Assembly (NCBI GenBank): GCA_963725895.1
Contig: CAVSAJ010000002.1
Coordinates: forward strand, 186,001-250,000
Direction of reading: 5' to 3'
Length of the DNA stretch: 64,000 nt
DNA from: Bog-473 sp963725895
GTDB taxonomy: Bacteria > Actinomycetota > Acidimicrobiia > Acidimicrobiales > RAAP-2
Shown piece after piece: positions 25,921 to 34,780 of this stretch. The position numbers were made by a program, and so were the translations under genes. The number at the start of each line of letters is the position of its first letter. The first letter of the stretch is position 1. The notes beneath the pieces are model-generated. The model ran no database searches. It saw only the letters and a list, made by a program, of their open reading frames with translations, and was not told where the DNA came from.

Positions 25921-27118
25921 ATGGATGTGATCGTCCCTTCGATACCGGCTGACTACGACGGCTATCGCTCCACCCTGCGGGCCTTCATCGCCGCACACAG
26001 GCCGAAGCTGGAGTGGAAGCAGCGGTCCGGCATGCGGGTGCCCGACAAGGCCGAAGACGTGGAGGCGCTGCGCAGCTACGTCCGCGCCGTCTACGACGCC
26101 GGGTACGTGTCGGAGCGTTTCCGGATGGAGCCGGGGGATCCGTTCGAGCAGCGCATCTTGGAGCAGGAGCTCGCCGCAGCCGGGATCCCGGCCGTCCTCG
26201 GCAATCCCCTCGTCGCGGGCGCTCTGAAGCACTTCGGCACCGACGAGCAGCGCGCGCGCGTATTTGCCCCCTATTGCGCGCGGCGATCACATCTGGACCC
26301 AGCTCTTCAGCGAGCCCGACGCCGGAAGCGATCTGACCGGTTTGCAGACCAGGGGCACGAGGGATGGCGACGACTACGTCATCGTCGGGCAGAAGGTGTG
26401 GAGCACCTGGGCCCAGTGGTCCGACTACGGCTACCTGCTGGCGAGGACCGAGCCCGTGGACGGAGCCGCCGGGATCACGGCGTTCATCCTCGACATGCAC
26501 ACTCCCGGCGTCGACGTACGTCCGCTGCGCGAGATGACAGGGACGACCGATTTCAACGAGGTCTTCTTCGACGAGGTACGCGTACCGGCTGCCAACATCA
26601 TCGGTAGCCCTGGCGTGGGATGGAGGGTCGCGGGCGCCAGCCTGGCCGAGGAGCGCACCGGGGTTGGATCTGGGGGCGGCCCTGGCGCCGATCCCGTTCG
26701 ACGCCTGGTGGATCTGGCGCGGCGCCACCACCGTAGGGGTGGCTCCGCCATTGAGGACGGTGCCGTGCGCCAGCACCTCGGCGACCTTGCGGCCCGGGCC
26801 CGCATCCAGCGCCACCTGGGCCAGCGCATCGCCACGAGGGCGATCCGGGGGCAGAGCACCGCGGCCGATGCACCGTTGGCCAAGATCTGGTGGAGCGAGC
26901 TGAACCTCGAGATCGCCGAGACCGCCCTGGCCCTCCAGGGAGCAAGGTCGATGGCGAGCGAGGGGGACGAGCTGAGCGACGACGATGGGCGCTGGCAGGA
27001 CATGTTCCTTTACGCTCGGGCCTACACCATCGCCGGAGGATCGAACGAGATCATGCGCAACCTCATCGCCGAGCGGGGCCTCGGCTTGCCTCGGGAGCCC
27101 AGGGGCGGTCCGAAGTGA
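25921..27118 (+). CDS. Acyl-CoA dehydrogenase, second subunit, frameshifted in a C-run
   Basis: The first 115 residues (MDVIVPSIPADYDGYRSTLR onward) and the remainder (ARGDHIWTQLFSEPDAGSDL onward) lie in different frames. The break is in a run of five C at 26267-26271; removing one C restores the reading FAPIARGDHIW. The rest shows GQKVWSTWAQWSDYGYLLAR, DFNEVFFDEVRVPAANIIG and the C-terminal AGGSNEIMRNLIAERGLGLP. It probably forms a heteromeric dehydrogenase with the preceding gene. The homopolymer makes a sequencing indel the best explanation. Confidence 0.88.
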
Positions 27119-28203
27119 CGTCCACCTCTCGCCGCGCCGATGCCGTGCACCCGCCTCATGCCCAGCGCGCCCGCGGCGCCGCCGCAGCCAACGATCCGTT
27201 CCCCGGGGTCGAGAAAGTCCGTGACGGCCTCTGGAGCATCCCTGTCCCCCTCCCCAACAACTCGTTGCGTTACGTCCTCGTGTATGTCTTCGAGACTGAC
27301 CGCGGCCCGTATCTGATCGATGCGGGGTGGAACACCGACGACGCCTTCGGCGCGTTGTCCTCGGGTCTGGACGAGATCGGCAGCGGCGTCGCCGACGTGC
27401 AAGGCGTGCTCGTCACCCACATCCACCCGGACCACTACGGGTTGGCCGGACGGATCCGCGAAGCCAGCGGGGCGTGGATATCCCTGCACCCGGCGGACGC
27501 CGAGCTGATCCACGATCGTTACGACGAGCCCGACGATCTCTTGGATCGTGTGGCCGACGCCTTGCGCCGGATGGGGGCGCCGGACGAGGAGCTGACGCCG
27601 CTCCAGAACGCGGCGATGCCGGTCCGCTCGCTCGTTGATCCCGTCCTGCCAGATGTGCTCCTCGAGGACGGGGCCAAGCCGGAGGTGCCGGGTTGGGACC
27701 TGACCGCCATCTGGACGCCTGGCCATTCACCAGGACACCTCTGCTTCTACGAGTCGAGGCAGGAGCTGATGCTTTCGGGCGACCACGTACTGCCCCGCAT
27801 CACGCCAAACATTCCCTATCACCCCCAAGCCGGTGCGAACCCGCTCGGTGACTACCTCGGCTTCTCTCGACAAGCTCGAACCGTACGAGGTCAGCGAAGT
27901 GCTGCCGGCCCACGAGTACCGCTTCGACGACCTGCGGATCAGGCTCGAGGAGCTGCGTCAGCACCACCGCGACCGCTTCGCCGAGGTGATCGCCATCCTG
28001 CAGTCAGGGGCCACACGAGCACGTGGGACATTGCGGAGCACATGAAGTGGTCGCGGCCCTGGGACGACATCGCCGGCTTCATGCGACGGGCGGCGGTGGG
28101 CGAAGCGGTCTCGCACCTGCGCGCGCTCGAGATCGACGGCATGGTTCAGGTCGAGGACGGCGAGCCGGCTCTCTGGTCGCTCGCGGAGGGCCGCGCCGGC
28201 TGA
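27115..28203 (+). CDS. MBL-fold metallo-hydrolase, doubly frameshifted
   Basis: Metallo-beta-lactamase fold protein with LIDAGWNTDDAFGAL, the metal site VLVTHIHPDHYGLAGRI (HxHxDH), a third His in IWTPGHSPGHLCFY and the Asp/His in MLSGDHVLPRITPN. The frame shifts near 27862, giving SLDKLEPYEVSEVLPAHEYR, and returns near 28007-28012 to WDIAEHMKWSRPWDDIAGFM. Residues after the MBL core resemble the usual winged-helix-like tail of this group. The GTG at 27115 overlaps the stop of the dehydrogenase by four bases. Such proteins often act as CoA-ester or lactone hydrolases; the substrate is unknown. Confidence 0.82.
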   Translation: MTSTSRRADAVHPPHAQRARGAAAANDPFPGVEKVRDGLWSIPVPLPNNSLRYVLVYVFETDRGPYLIDAGWNTDDAFGALSSGLDEIGSGVADVQGVLVTHIHPDHYGLAGRIREASGAWISLHPADAELIHDRYDEPDDLLDRVADALRRMGAPDEELTPLQNAAMPVRSLVDPVLPDVLLEDGAKPEVPGWDLTAIWTPGHSPGHLCFYESRQELMLSGDHVLPRITPNIPYHPQAGANPLGDYLGFSRQARTVRGQRSAAGPRVPLRRPADQARGAASAPPRPLRRGDRHPAVRGHTSTWDIAEHMKWSRPWDDIAGFMRRAAVGEAVSHLRALEIDGMVQVEDGEPALWSLAEGRAG

Positions 28204-28210
28204 GCGGGAG

Positions 28211-28893
28211 CTACCGTCTTGAAGCGTTGCACGCGACACCGCACTCGGACGGCCTCAGCCTGAGCCTGCGGCACCTGCTCCCAATGCTCGCTCGCAGAAC
28301 GATTGCACCTGCCGGAACGCCACCGTCCGCGACGCCGGCATCTCGCGGCTCGGGGTTGAGGCCCGCAGCCACCCAGACCACCGATTGGATGAGCGGCGCA
28401 TCCGCTGATGGGTCGGCCAGCGGGAACGACCCGTCGGCGGCACCATCGGCTAACAGCGTCTCGAGCGGCGCGAGCAACAGCTGTCGACGCGAGTCGCAGC
28501 TCCTCCGCGTAGCCCTCGGCCTTCATTGCGGCAGGCGAGCCGAGCACGCTCACTCGTGATGCCTTCACGCGGTGGTGGCCGAAGCTGAGAATCTCGTCGA
28601 TCCAGGCGTCGAGCGCAGTGCGCGGGTCGCCTGCGGCGTTCACCCGTGCGTTCAGCCGGGCGGCAGCGCCCTCGGCCTCGCGCCGGAACAGCGCGCACAA
28701 GCAGCTGGTCTTTGGACTCGAAGTGCCGATAGAACGAGCGCGTCGACAGGTTGGCCTCCGCCAGGATGTCCGCCACGGCCGCCTCGTGGTAGCCATTGCG
28801 CTCCATGACAACGAGCGCGGCGTCGAGCAGGATGCGCAACTCTTCCTCTGCCTCGAAACGCCGGGGTCGCCCTGCCCGTGCCGCTCGTGCCAC
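28211..28893 (-). CDS. TetR-family transcriptional regulator, doubly frameshifted
   Basis: The HTH is clear: RILLDAALVVMERNGYHEAA, VADILAEANLSTRSFYRHFE and SKDQLL. The ligand domain continues in a second frame from about 28698 (ALFRREAEGAAARLNARV, DAWIDEILSFGHHRVKASRV) and in a third from about 28488 (LLAPLETLLADGAADGSFPL, VVWVAAGL). I start it at GTG 28893. It lies convergent with the MBL gene and downstream of the DUF35/thiolase-like genes on the same strand, so it is a candidate local repressor of the island. Confidence 0.75.
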
Positions 28894-28928
28894 CGACCTT
28901 CGGGCCTGACGTGTGGCCCATCGGGATG

Positions 28929-29336
28929 TCAGGCCATCCGGGCGCGGGGGAGGTGGAACGTCTCGGACACCTTGTCGAACCAGATTTTCACCCTGTCCCC
29001 GATAGCCACGGTCTCGGGATCTGCGTCGGTGATGTTGAGGAGCAACCGCGCACCCGCACCCTGCGTCCCGTCGAGCTCGATTACCCCCGACACGTACGGC
29101 ACCACGTCGGCCAGCTGGGGCGACAGGGGATGCCGCACGACCGTGAAGGTGTAGATCGTGCCGGTGCCCGGCAACTCGATCCATTCGAAGGCCTGGTCCC
29201 GGCAGGTGAAACAGAAGGGCTGAGGCGGGAGTACCACCGTGCCGCAGTTCGTGCAGCGGGGCGCCACAAGCCGGCCCTGCGCCGCGCCGTCCCAGAACGG
29301 CTGGGTCAGCTCGTCGGCGAAGGGGTCCTTCATCAT
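28929..29336 (-). CDS. DUF35 zinc-ribbon/OB-fold acyl-CoA binding protein
   Basis: A 135-residue protein with the rubredoxin-like zinc ribbon CTNCG/CFTC in RLVAPRCTNCGTVVLPPQPF and an OB-fold (GTGTIYTFTVVRHPLSPQ, VIELDGTQGAGARLLLNITD, IGDRVKIWFDKVSETFHLP). Proteins of this kind pair with thiolase-like enzymes; in steroid side-chain degradation the ChsH2 DUF35 domain supports the Ltp2 aldolase. Here it directly follows the thiolase-like gene at 29406-30623, separated by 69 bases, which supports the same partnership. Confidence 0.88.
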   Translation of the reverse strand: MMKDPFADELTQPFWDGAAQGRLVAPRCTNCGTVVLPPQPFCFTCRDQAFEWIELPGTGTIYTFTVVRHPLSPQLADVVPYVSGVIELDGTQGAGARLLLNITDADPETVAIGDRVKIWFDKVSETFHLPRARMA

Positions 29337-29405
29337 GGAGGGGAAGGTGCCCTGCGTGAGTCTCTGCCATGGTTCTCGGATCCTCTCTGTGGTCGCGACC
29401 CGGGC

Positions 29406-30623
29406 CTAGATGTGCAGCAGCGTGCCGCTGATGGGCAGGCCGGATGGGCCTCCCGTCACGATGGCGACCTCGGCGTCGCTGACCTGGTTCACCGCAACCC
29501 CGCGCAGCTGCTCCACCGCCTCGCGGATGTGCGTCATGCCGATGATGTAGGCCTCGGACAGGTGGCCGCCGTGCGTGTTCACGGGAATGGATCCACCGTC
29601 GAAGCGAATGTTGCCGTCGGCTACGAACGGCCCGCCCTCGCCAATCGGACAGAAGCCGTAGTCCTCCAGCTGCATGATCACCATGGGCGAAAAATGGTCG
29701 TAGAAGAGCGCCACGTCCACGTCCTCGGGGCCGAGGCCGGCCATGTCGTACATGCGACGCGCCACCGGCCGGTTGCCCGAGGAGGCGAAGTACTCGTCGG
29801 GCATCTGGAAGTACGTGAAGATGGCCGAGCCCCAACGCCCCGCGCCGCCGTGGGCGGCGCCGCCGATGTAGACCGGCTTCTGGCGCAGGTCCTTCGCTCG
29901 TTCGGCCGACGTCACGACGGCGGCCACCGCGCCGTCGGTCTCCATGGTGTAGTCGAACAGGCACAGCGGGTCGCTGATCATGCGCGCTGCGAAGTACTCG
30001 TCGAGCGTCAAGGGGTCCCTGCGCAGCGCGGTCGGGCGCTTGATCGCGTTCTCACGCTGGGAGATGCACACCTCGGCCAGGTGTTCCCGTTTGGTGCCGT
30101 AGAGCTCCATGTGGCGCCGTGTCAGCAGCGAGAAGCTGTGCCCGGGCGCCATCAGGCCGGCTCCGCTGATGAACGCGGCCCAGCTGGGCACCCCGCCGCC
30201 GCCGTAAGGGCTGCCACCGCCGCCGAGCCCGGGGGCACCCTCCCCGACCGCCGAGCCGCCCAGTCGCCGCTTGGCCTGCTGGAGCGTCATCAAGGTGACG
30301 CACACGTCGGCTTGCCCCGACACGATGGCCGAGGCGGCCAGCCCCAGGGAGCCGGCCGAGCCTCCACCGCCGGACGTCAGTGAGGCGGCGAACCGCACTT
30401 CGGGCACACCGAGGACCGAAGCCACTTGCGCCGGGTCGCACGAGCTCGAGTAGATCGTGAAGCCGTCGAGGTCGTCGACGGTCAGCCCGGCGTCGTCCAG
30501 CGCGCCCAGGATCGCCTTGCACGCCAGCTCGAGCTCGGTCTGCGGGAGCGATTCGCCTCGCCTGTAATACTCCGTCGCCCCGATGCCGACGATCGCCGTC
30601 TTGTCCTTCAGCGTCTCGGGCAT
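29406..30623 (-). CDS. Thiolase-like protein of the lipid-transfer/Ltp2 aldolase type
   Basis: A 405-residue thiolase-fold protein starting MPETLKDKTAIVGIGATEYY. The position where true thiolases have the nucleophilic Cys reads SLTSGGGGSAGSLGLAASAI with no Cys, while the C-terminal His region is kept as NTHGGHLSEAYIIG and the segment DVALFYDHFSPMVIMQL is Tyr-rich. This pattern matches the SCP-x/Ltp2 group, in which members act as retro-aldolases on CoA thioesters with a DUF35 partner. The partner gene is directly downstream. Aldol cleavage of a side-chain CoA intermediate is the likely role, inferred from family and context. Confidence 0.85.
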   Translation of the reverse strand: MPETLKDKTAIVGIGATEYYRRGESLPQTELELACKAILGALDDAGLTVDDLDGFTIYSSSCDPAQVASVLGVPEVRFAASLTSGGGGSAGSLGLAASAIVSGQADVCVTLMTLQQAKRRLGGSAVGEGAPGLGGGGSPYGGGGVPSWAAFISGAGLMAPGHSFSLLTRRHMELYGTKREHLAEVCISQRENAIKRPTALRRDPLTLDEYFAARMISDPLCLFDYTMETDGAVAAVVTSAERAKDLRQKPVYIGGAAHGGAGRWGSAIFTYFQMPDEYFASSGNRPVARRMYDMAGLGPEDVDVALFYDHFSPMVIMQLEDYGFCPIGEGGPFVADGNIRFDGGSIPVNTHGGHLSEAYIIGMTHIREAVEQLRGVAVNQVSDAEVAIVTGGPSGLPISGTLLHI

Positions 30624-30656
30624 TGCCTTCCTTCCGTGTGTTCTCAGGCGGTTGTG

Positions 30657-31688
30657 TCAGGGGTGGGTCGGTGAGGCATCGCTCGGTAGTGCGGCGGCGA
30701 GGATCGGCACTTCGGCCAGTGAGCGCAATCCGTCGTTCAGGTGTGTGCAGCAGTCGGTGGCGCGGATCTGCTCGAGCACGCTCGCGCGCATGGAGCGCAG
30801 GCTCGTTCCCGCCATCCGGACCGCGTTCGGCGCCGCCCCGGGGCACTCGGCGTATGGCAACACGCGGGGCACGGCCCGCACCGACGCGAGCGTCCCCGTC
30901 GAGCGGTCAGCCGAGCCCAGGATCTGATACTCGTGGATGGCCTCCTCATGGCCCTCGGGCACCCACACGCTGTCGCGGAACCATGCGTCGATCTCGATCG
31001 CCCCCTCGTTCACCCAGACGTCGATGCGCCGGGCGCGGCGCATGCCGACCACCGGGTGGTCCTGGAGCTCATGCCAGCCGAGCGGATCGGAGGGATCCAC
31101 CAGCGACGCGGTGCGTGCCGTGTTCTGACGGACGTGTGACAAGGTGCCATCGTCCTTGAGCGCGATGGATCCCTCACGGAAGCCCGAGCAGGTGCCCTGC
31201 ATGACACGCTGCGGACCGTTCTCGATGCGTCGGCGCATCTCGGGGTAGACGTCAGCCCAGCGGAAGAAGGTGTAGCCGGCGATCAATGTCGCTCCACCCA
31301 GGTCGTCGAGGAGGAGGTACAGGGGCGTGCCGGCCTCGACCTGCTCGGGCATCTCCCGTGCGATGGCGCCGCGCAGGCCGGAGCCGGCGCGGACGCCGAC
31401 CAGACGCTGCAACCCAGCGACAGGCGGGTCGGCCTCGATGCTCTGGATGTCGCGCTCGCGCCCTGTGACCGCGGTGAGGTCCGTCGCCGCCAGCACGCGG
31501 GGGGTGCCCTCCAGAGGCGTGTACAGGTCGCGCGCACGACCCTGGAGGTACAGCTCAGGGGTGCCAAGGCCGCCCGGCCAGGACATCTGCACGGTCGAGG
31601 TCCGGCGGACCGAGCCCCGGCGCCGGGCCGGAGGCGCCAGCACGGGGTCGGAGGGCGGTAGGGCGAGTGTCGTCACCGACCTGCCCAT
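30657..31688 (-). CDS. DUF2889 family protein
   Basis: A protein of about 343 residues. The second half carries the DUF2889 pattern: the basic strand MRRARRIDVWVNEGAIEIDA with WFRDS, then PYAECPGAAPNAVRMAGTSL and the closing Cys-His motif ATDCCTHLNDGLRSLAEVP. The first half (TPELYLQGRARDLYTPLEGT, LLLDDLGGATLIAGYTFFRW) is not assigned. I use the ATG at 31688 rather than the TTG at 31694, which abuts the palindrome at 31695-31710. It shares a strand with the Ltp2-like and DUF35 genes and is likely co-transcribed. Function unknown; the context is acyl-CoA catabolism. Confidence 0.7.
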   Translation of the reverse strand: MGRSVTTLALPPSDPVLAPPARRRGSVRRTSTVQMSWPGGLGTPELYLQGRARDLYTPLEGTPRVLAATDLTAVTGRERDIQSIEADPPVAGLQRLVGVRAGSGLRGAIAREMPEQVEAGTPLYLLLDDLGGATLIAGYTFFRWADVYPEMRRRIENGPQRVMQGTCSGFREGSIALKDDGTLSHVRQNTARTASLVDPSDPLGWHELQDHPVVGMRRARRIDVWVNEGAIEIDAWFRDSVWVPEGHEEAIHEYQILGSADRSTGTLASVRAVPRVLPYAECPGAAPNAVRMAGTSLRSMRASVLEQIRATDCCTHLNDGLRSLAEVPILAAALPSDASPTHP

Positions 31689-31694
31689 TCGCAA

Positions 31695-31710
31695 ATCATG
31701 TTTTCATGAT
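31695..31710. promoter_or_regulatory. Palindromic operator between DUF2889 and tandem FadR genes
   Basis: ATCATG-TTTT-CATGAT is a perfect inverted repeat, seven bases before the DUF2889 ATG and about 100 bases before the regulator start. Its position in the divergent gap and length fit a FadR/FCD-type operator controlling both units. Confidence 0.6.
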
Positions 31711-31810
31711 AGTTCTGACCCGCCAGCCCGTCCTCTTTCCGCACACTCTTTTGCCGAATACCCTGGTCAAGAGGGATGAGTCCCGGGCAGGACGGGATAA
31801 CCTCTGGGCG

Positions 31811-33277
31811 ATGACGCCCACGCCGGCCACCCGCGACCTGGCGCGTCCGGGCGCCGATTCGAACTCGAAGCGGGCGGCACAGGTGGCTGACCTCATCATC
31901 GAGGACGTGATGGCTCTGGGATGGCCGGTCGGCCAGGTCCTGGGGTCGGAGGGGGAGTTGCTGGAGCGCTACCAGGTGAGCCGCGCGGTTTTCCGTGAGG
32001 CCGTGCGGCTGGTTGAGCACCAGCAGGTGGCGCATACCCGGCGCGGGCCGGGCGGTGGCCTCGTCGTCACCGAGCCGACGGTGGGTGCCGTGATCGACGC
32101 GGTGGTTCTCTACCTGCACCGGGTGGACGCGCGACTCGACGAGATCTTCGAGGCTCGCATCGTTCTCGAGGATCTCGCGTGCCAGCTGGCCGCCACTCGC
32201 ATCAGTGCCGCCACTCGCATCAGTGCCGCCACTCGCATCAGTGAGGACAATCTCGCCGAGCTCGAGCATTTCGCGCAGAGCACGCCGATCGATCCTGAGG
32301 GGGATCCGCGCGAGCTGCACGCACTCGTCGCCGCTCTCAGCGGCAATGCAGGCCTCGAGCTCTTTGTCGAGGTATTCAACCGCGTCGCACAGCTCTACTC
32401 TCCGGACTGGCAACGTCTTGGCACGACCATTGCCAAGGAGACCGTGCACGCGCATGCCAGAATCGCAGAGGCGATCATTGCTGGCGACGCGCCGTTGGCC
32501 AGCAACCGCATGCGCAAGCATCTGCAAGCGGAGGCTGACTTCTTCCGACGGCGCCGCTCGACCCGGCAGCTGCTTCCCGACTCGGTCGTGCTGGCCGATT
32601 CAGCCCAGCGCAAGGGGGCCGAGGCGGTGGCGCGCGACATCGCGCAGATGGTCGTGACCGAAGGGCTCCAGCCCGGCGAGCTGGTGGGGACCGAGCCCGA
32701 GCTCATCGAGCGCGAAGGTGTCAGCCGGGCTTTGTTGCGTGAGGCGGTCCGGCTGCTCGAGCATCATCAGATTGCTCGCATGCGGCGCGGTCCAGGTGGC
32801 GGGCTCTTCGTGGTGGCGCCAACGACCAACGCTGTCACCGAGGTGGCGGCCATCTACCTTGCTCGTCGCGGGATGCAGCTGGCAGAGCTGGCCGAGATGC
32901 GCACAGGCGTGGAGGTTGCCATCGCCGGCCTCGCAGCACAGCGCATCGGCCCCGAAGCGGAGGCGGGCCTCGACGAGGCCCTCGCGCACGAAGAGCACGC
33001 GACCGACGAGGAGCGGGTCGAAGCCGTGCACGACCTGCACGCAGCCGTCGCGGCTGCAGCGCACAACCGGGTGCTGCAGCTCGTGGCACTGGTGCTGATT
33101 CGCCTGAGCCGGCTGCATCAGATCGAGCGGCTGGCGCCGAAGGCTCAGAAGCAGATCAGAGCTGAGGTTCTCCGCGCCCACAAGGGCATCGCCGGCGCCG
33201 TGGAAGCGGGCGACGCGGAGCTGGCCCGGCGCCGGATGCGCCGGCACCTCGAGGCGCTCGGCGCCCTCATGCGCTGA
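31811..33277 (+). CDS. Tandemly duplicated FadR-type GntR regulator
   Basis: One 488-residue protein contains two complete GntR-FCD modules. The first HTH has GSEGELLERYQVSRAVFREA and RRGPGGGLVVTEP (residues about 20-90), followed by an all-helical FCD domain. The second starts near residue 266, with GTEPELIEREGVSRALLREA and MRRGPGGGLFVVAP, and again an FCD domain with the spaced His residues. Normal family members are about 230 residues and act as dimers, so this chain could fold as a built-in dimer. The ATG at 31811 starts where homology begins. FCD domains bind carboxylates or acyl-CoA. It likely represses the divergent DUF2889/Ltp2 unit through the palindrome. Confidence 0.88.
   Translation: MTPTPATRDLARPGADSNSKRAAQVADLIIEDVMALGWPVGQVLGSEGELLERYQVSRAVFREAVRLVEHQQVAHTRRGPGGGLVVTEPTVGAVIDAVVLYLHRVDARLDEIFEARIVLEDLACQLAATRISAATRISAATRISEDNLAELEHFAQSTPIDPEGDPRELHALVAALSGNAGLELFVEVFNRVAQLYSPDWQRLGTTIAKETVHAHARIAEAIIAGDAPLASNRMRKHLQAEADFFRRRRSTRQLLPDSVVLADSAQRKGAEAVARDIAQMVVTEGLQPGELVGTEPELIEREGVSRALLREAVRLLEHHQIARMRRGPGGGLFVVAPTTNAVTEVAAIYLARRGMQLAELAEMRTGVEVAIAGLAAQRIGPEAEAGLDEALAHEEHATDEERVEAVHDLHAAVAAAAHNRVLQLVALVLIRLSRLHQIERLAPKAQKQIRAEVLRAHKGIAGAVEAGDAELARRRMRRHLEALGALMR
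32189..32242 (+). repeat. Three direct 18-base repeats inside the FadR gene
   Basis: GCCGCCACTCGCATCAGT occurs three times head to tail in frame, giving the peptide ATRIS three times within the first FCD domain. The copies are identical, so the expansion is recent. It adds about 12 residues in a helix. Confidence 0.95.
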
Positions 33278-33410
33278 CCGCCGGGCCGAGGCGCCACCGG
33301 AGCCCACCACCGCCCCGTGCCCAGCGGACCCTTGACAGGCGTGCCGATATGAGAACATCATTTGCATATTGCAACCTGAGCCACGGAACGCACCCAACGG
33401 GGAGGACGCA

Positions 33411-34574
33411 ATGAGCGAGCTCGGAAACAAGAAGCTGTGGGCGAACTCGGGCGACTCCCACCTCATTGAGCCACCCGACCTGTTCGTCTCGCTGCCCGAC
33501 GACGTCAAGGAGCGCCTGCCCCGGAGCGTCAAGGATCCGAGCGGTGATTTCGAGACGATCTACATCGACGGGCAGGAGTTCCGTCGTGACCTGCCGAAAG
33601 GGAATGCGCCGCGCAAGGGGCTGGGCATCAACGCGTGGCCGGTCGACTCGGAGGAAGAGGACTTCATCAACCGCGCCATCGGGGGCAACGACCCCGTCGG
33701 CCGGATCAAGGACCTCGACGAGGAGGGGATCTGGGGCGAGGTCATGTATCCGTCGCTCGGCATCTGGACCTTCAACGTGCGCACTCCCAAGGTGGTCAAG
33801 GAGGGGTGCCGCGCCATGAATGACTGGGCAATCGAGTTCCAGTCCCATTCCCCCCGCTTCGTCTGTGTGGCCTCCATCCCGCTCATCGACATCGAGGACG
33901 CCGTCGCAGAAGTGCGGCGGGCCAGCGCGGCGGGCTTCCTCTGCGGCTTCTTACCCACCAAGCCCCCGATCGGGCGGCCCGACTGGAACGACGAGGAGTG
34001 GGACCCGCTCTGGGCCGCCTTCGCCGACACCGGAATGGTCATCGGATTTCACATTGGTACCGAGCCGCACGACCCGACACAGCGCACCGGCGTCTACTAC
34101 CGAGGCCGCGGCGGTGCCGTGCTGAACTACGTCGAGACCACCTATGGCGGCCAGCGTGCGGTGACACAGTTGATCGCCTGCGGGGCCCTCGACCGTCACC
34201 CTGAGTTGAAAGTGCTCGTATCGGAGGGGGGCGCAACCTGGGGACCCTTCATCGCCGACCGCATGGACGAGGGCTACCGCCAGCACGGCGCGGCCGTGCG
34301 CCCGACCCTGTCGAAGCTCCCGAGCCGTTACCTCTACGAGCAGGTGTACGCGTCGTTCCAGCACGACATTTCGGCTGTTGCCGCCAACTGGGCCATGGGG
34401 TGGCAGAACGTCATGTGGGGCAGCGACTATCCGCACTTCGAAGGGACCTTCGGCCACACGCAGAAGACGCTGCACGAGCTCTTCGACGGAGTCGACGAAG
34501 CGGTCAGCCGCCGGATCCGCATCGGCGCCTTCCAAGAACTCTTCCCGAGCATCCCTCCGCCCCCGGAAGAATAA
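33411..34574 (+). CDS. Amidohydrolase family 2 metal-dependent hydrolase
   Basis: A TIM-barrel hydrolase or decarboxylase of 387 residues. The first strand motif is WANSGDSHLIEPPDLF (DxH), followed by IWGEVMYPSLGIWTFNVRTP, a metal His in MVIGFHIGTEPHDPTQRTGV, LVSEGGATWGPFIADRMDEG, and the last-strand Asp in NVMWGSDYPHFEGTFGHTQK. Members occur in many actinobacterial catabolic islands and act on ring or lactone intermediates. The ATG at 33411 follows a GGGGAGG ribosome binding site. A TTGACA at 33332 may be the -35, with a weak -10 near 33356. Confidence 0.88.
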   Translation: MSELGNKKLWANSGDSHLIEPPDLFVSLPDDVKERLPRSVKDPSGDFETIYIDGQEFRRDLPKGNAPRKGLGINAWPVDSEEEDFINRAIGGNDPVGRIKDLDEEGIWGEVMYPSLGIWTFNVRTPKVVKEGCRAMNDWAIEFQSHSPRFVCVASIPLIDIEDAVAEVRRASAAGFLCGFLPTKPPIGRPDWNDEEWDPLWAAFADTGMVIGFHIGTEPHDPTQRTGVYYRGRGGAVLNYVETTYGGQRAVTQLIACGALDRHPELKVLVSEGGATWGPFIADRMDEGYRQHGAAVRPTLSKLPSRYLYEQVYASFQHDISAVAANWAMGWQNVMWGSDYPHFEGTFGHTQKTLHELFDGVDEAVSRRIRIGAFQELFPSIPPPPEE

Positions 34575-34733
34575 CGGGACCCAAGGCGACGTCGTGGCGC
34601 TCCGTCGTGACCATGGGCTGGTTCGCCTGGTCCGCACGATCTGATCGCCTCGAGACTGAACCCCCACCCGTCATCGTCGTTGACCTTCTCGGCCTTGCCC
34701 TTCGGGACTGCTCGATGCGTCCCGAGACCTTTT

Positions 34734-34745
34734 AGGATACTCTTT
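34734..34745 (+). promoter_or_regulatory. AGGATACTCTTT box before the MaoC operon
   Basis: Identical over 12 bases to the box on the reverse strand at 59039-59050. It is flanked by two TTTAGG copies (TTTAGG-ATACTC-TTTAGG) and, further out, two CGAGACC copies, suggesting a protein binding site in addition to a possible -10. The start codon is 36 bases downstream. Confidence 0.5.
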
Positions 34746-34780
34746 AGGTTTCGAGACCAGGCAACAACCCAGGGGGCCTC

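Noticed and set aside
28878..30383. A 501-codon plus-strand frame opposite the DUF35 and thiolase-like genes
   Set aside because: It spans two genes antisense, has no start context and no family motif; a shadow.
32189..32242. 18-base triplet repeat considered as a regulatory iteron
   Set aside because: It is within the coding frame of the FadR protein and keeps frame (six codons per unit).
34734..34745. KstR-type operator (AACGTGTT core) in the island promoters
   Set aside because: None of the inspected promoter gaps shows that core; the shared box is different in sequence.
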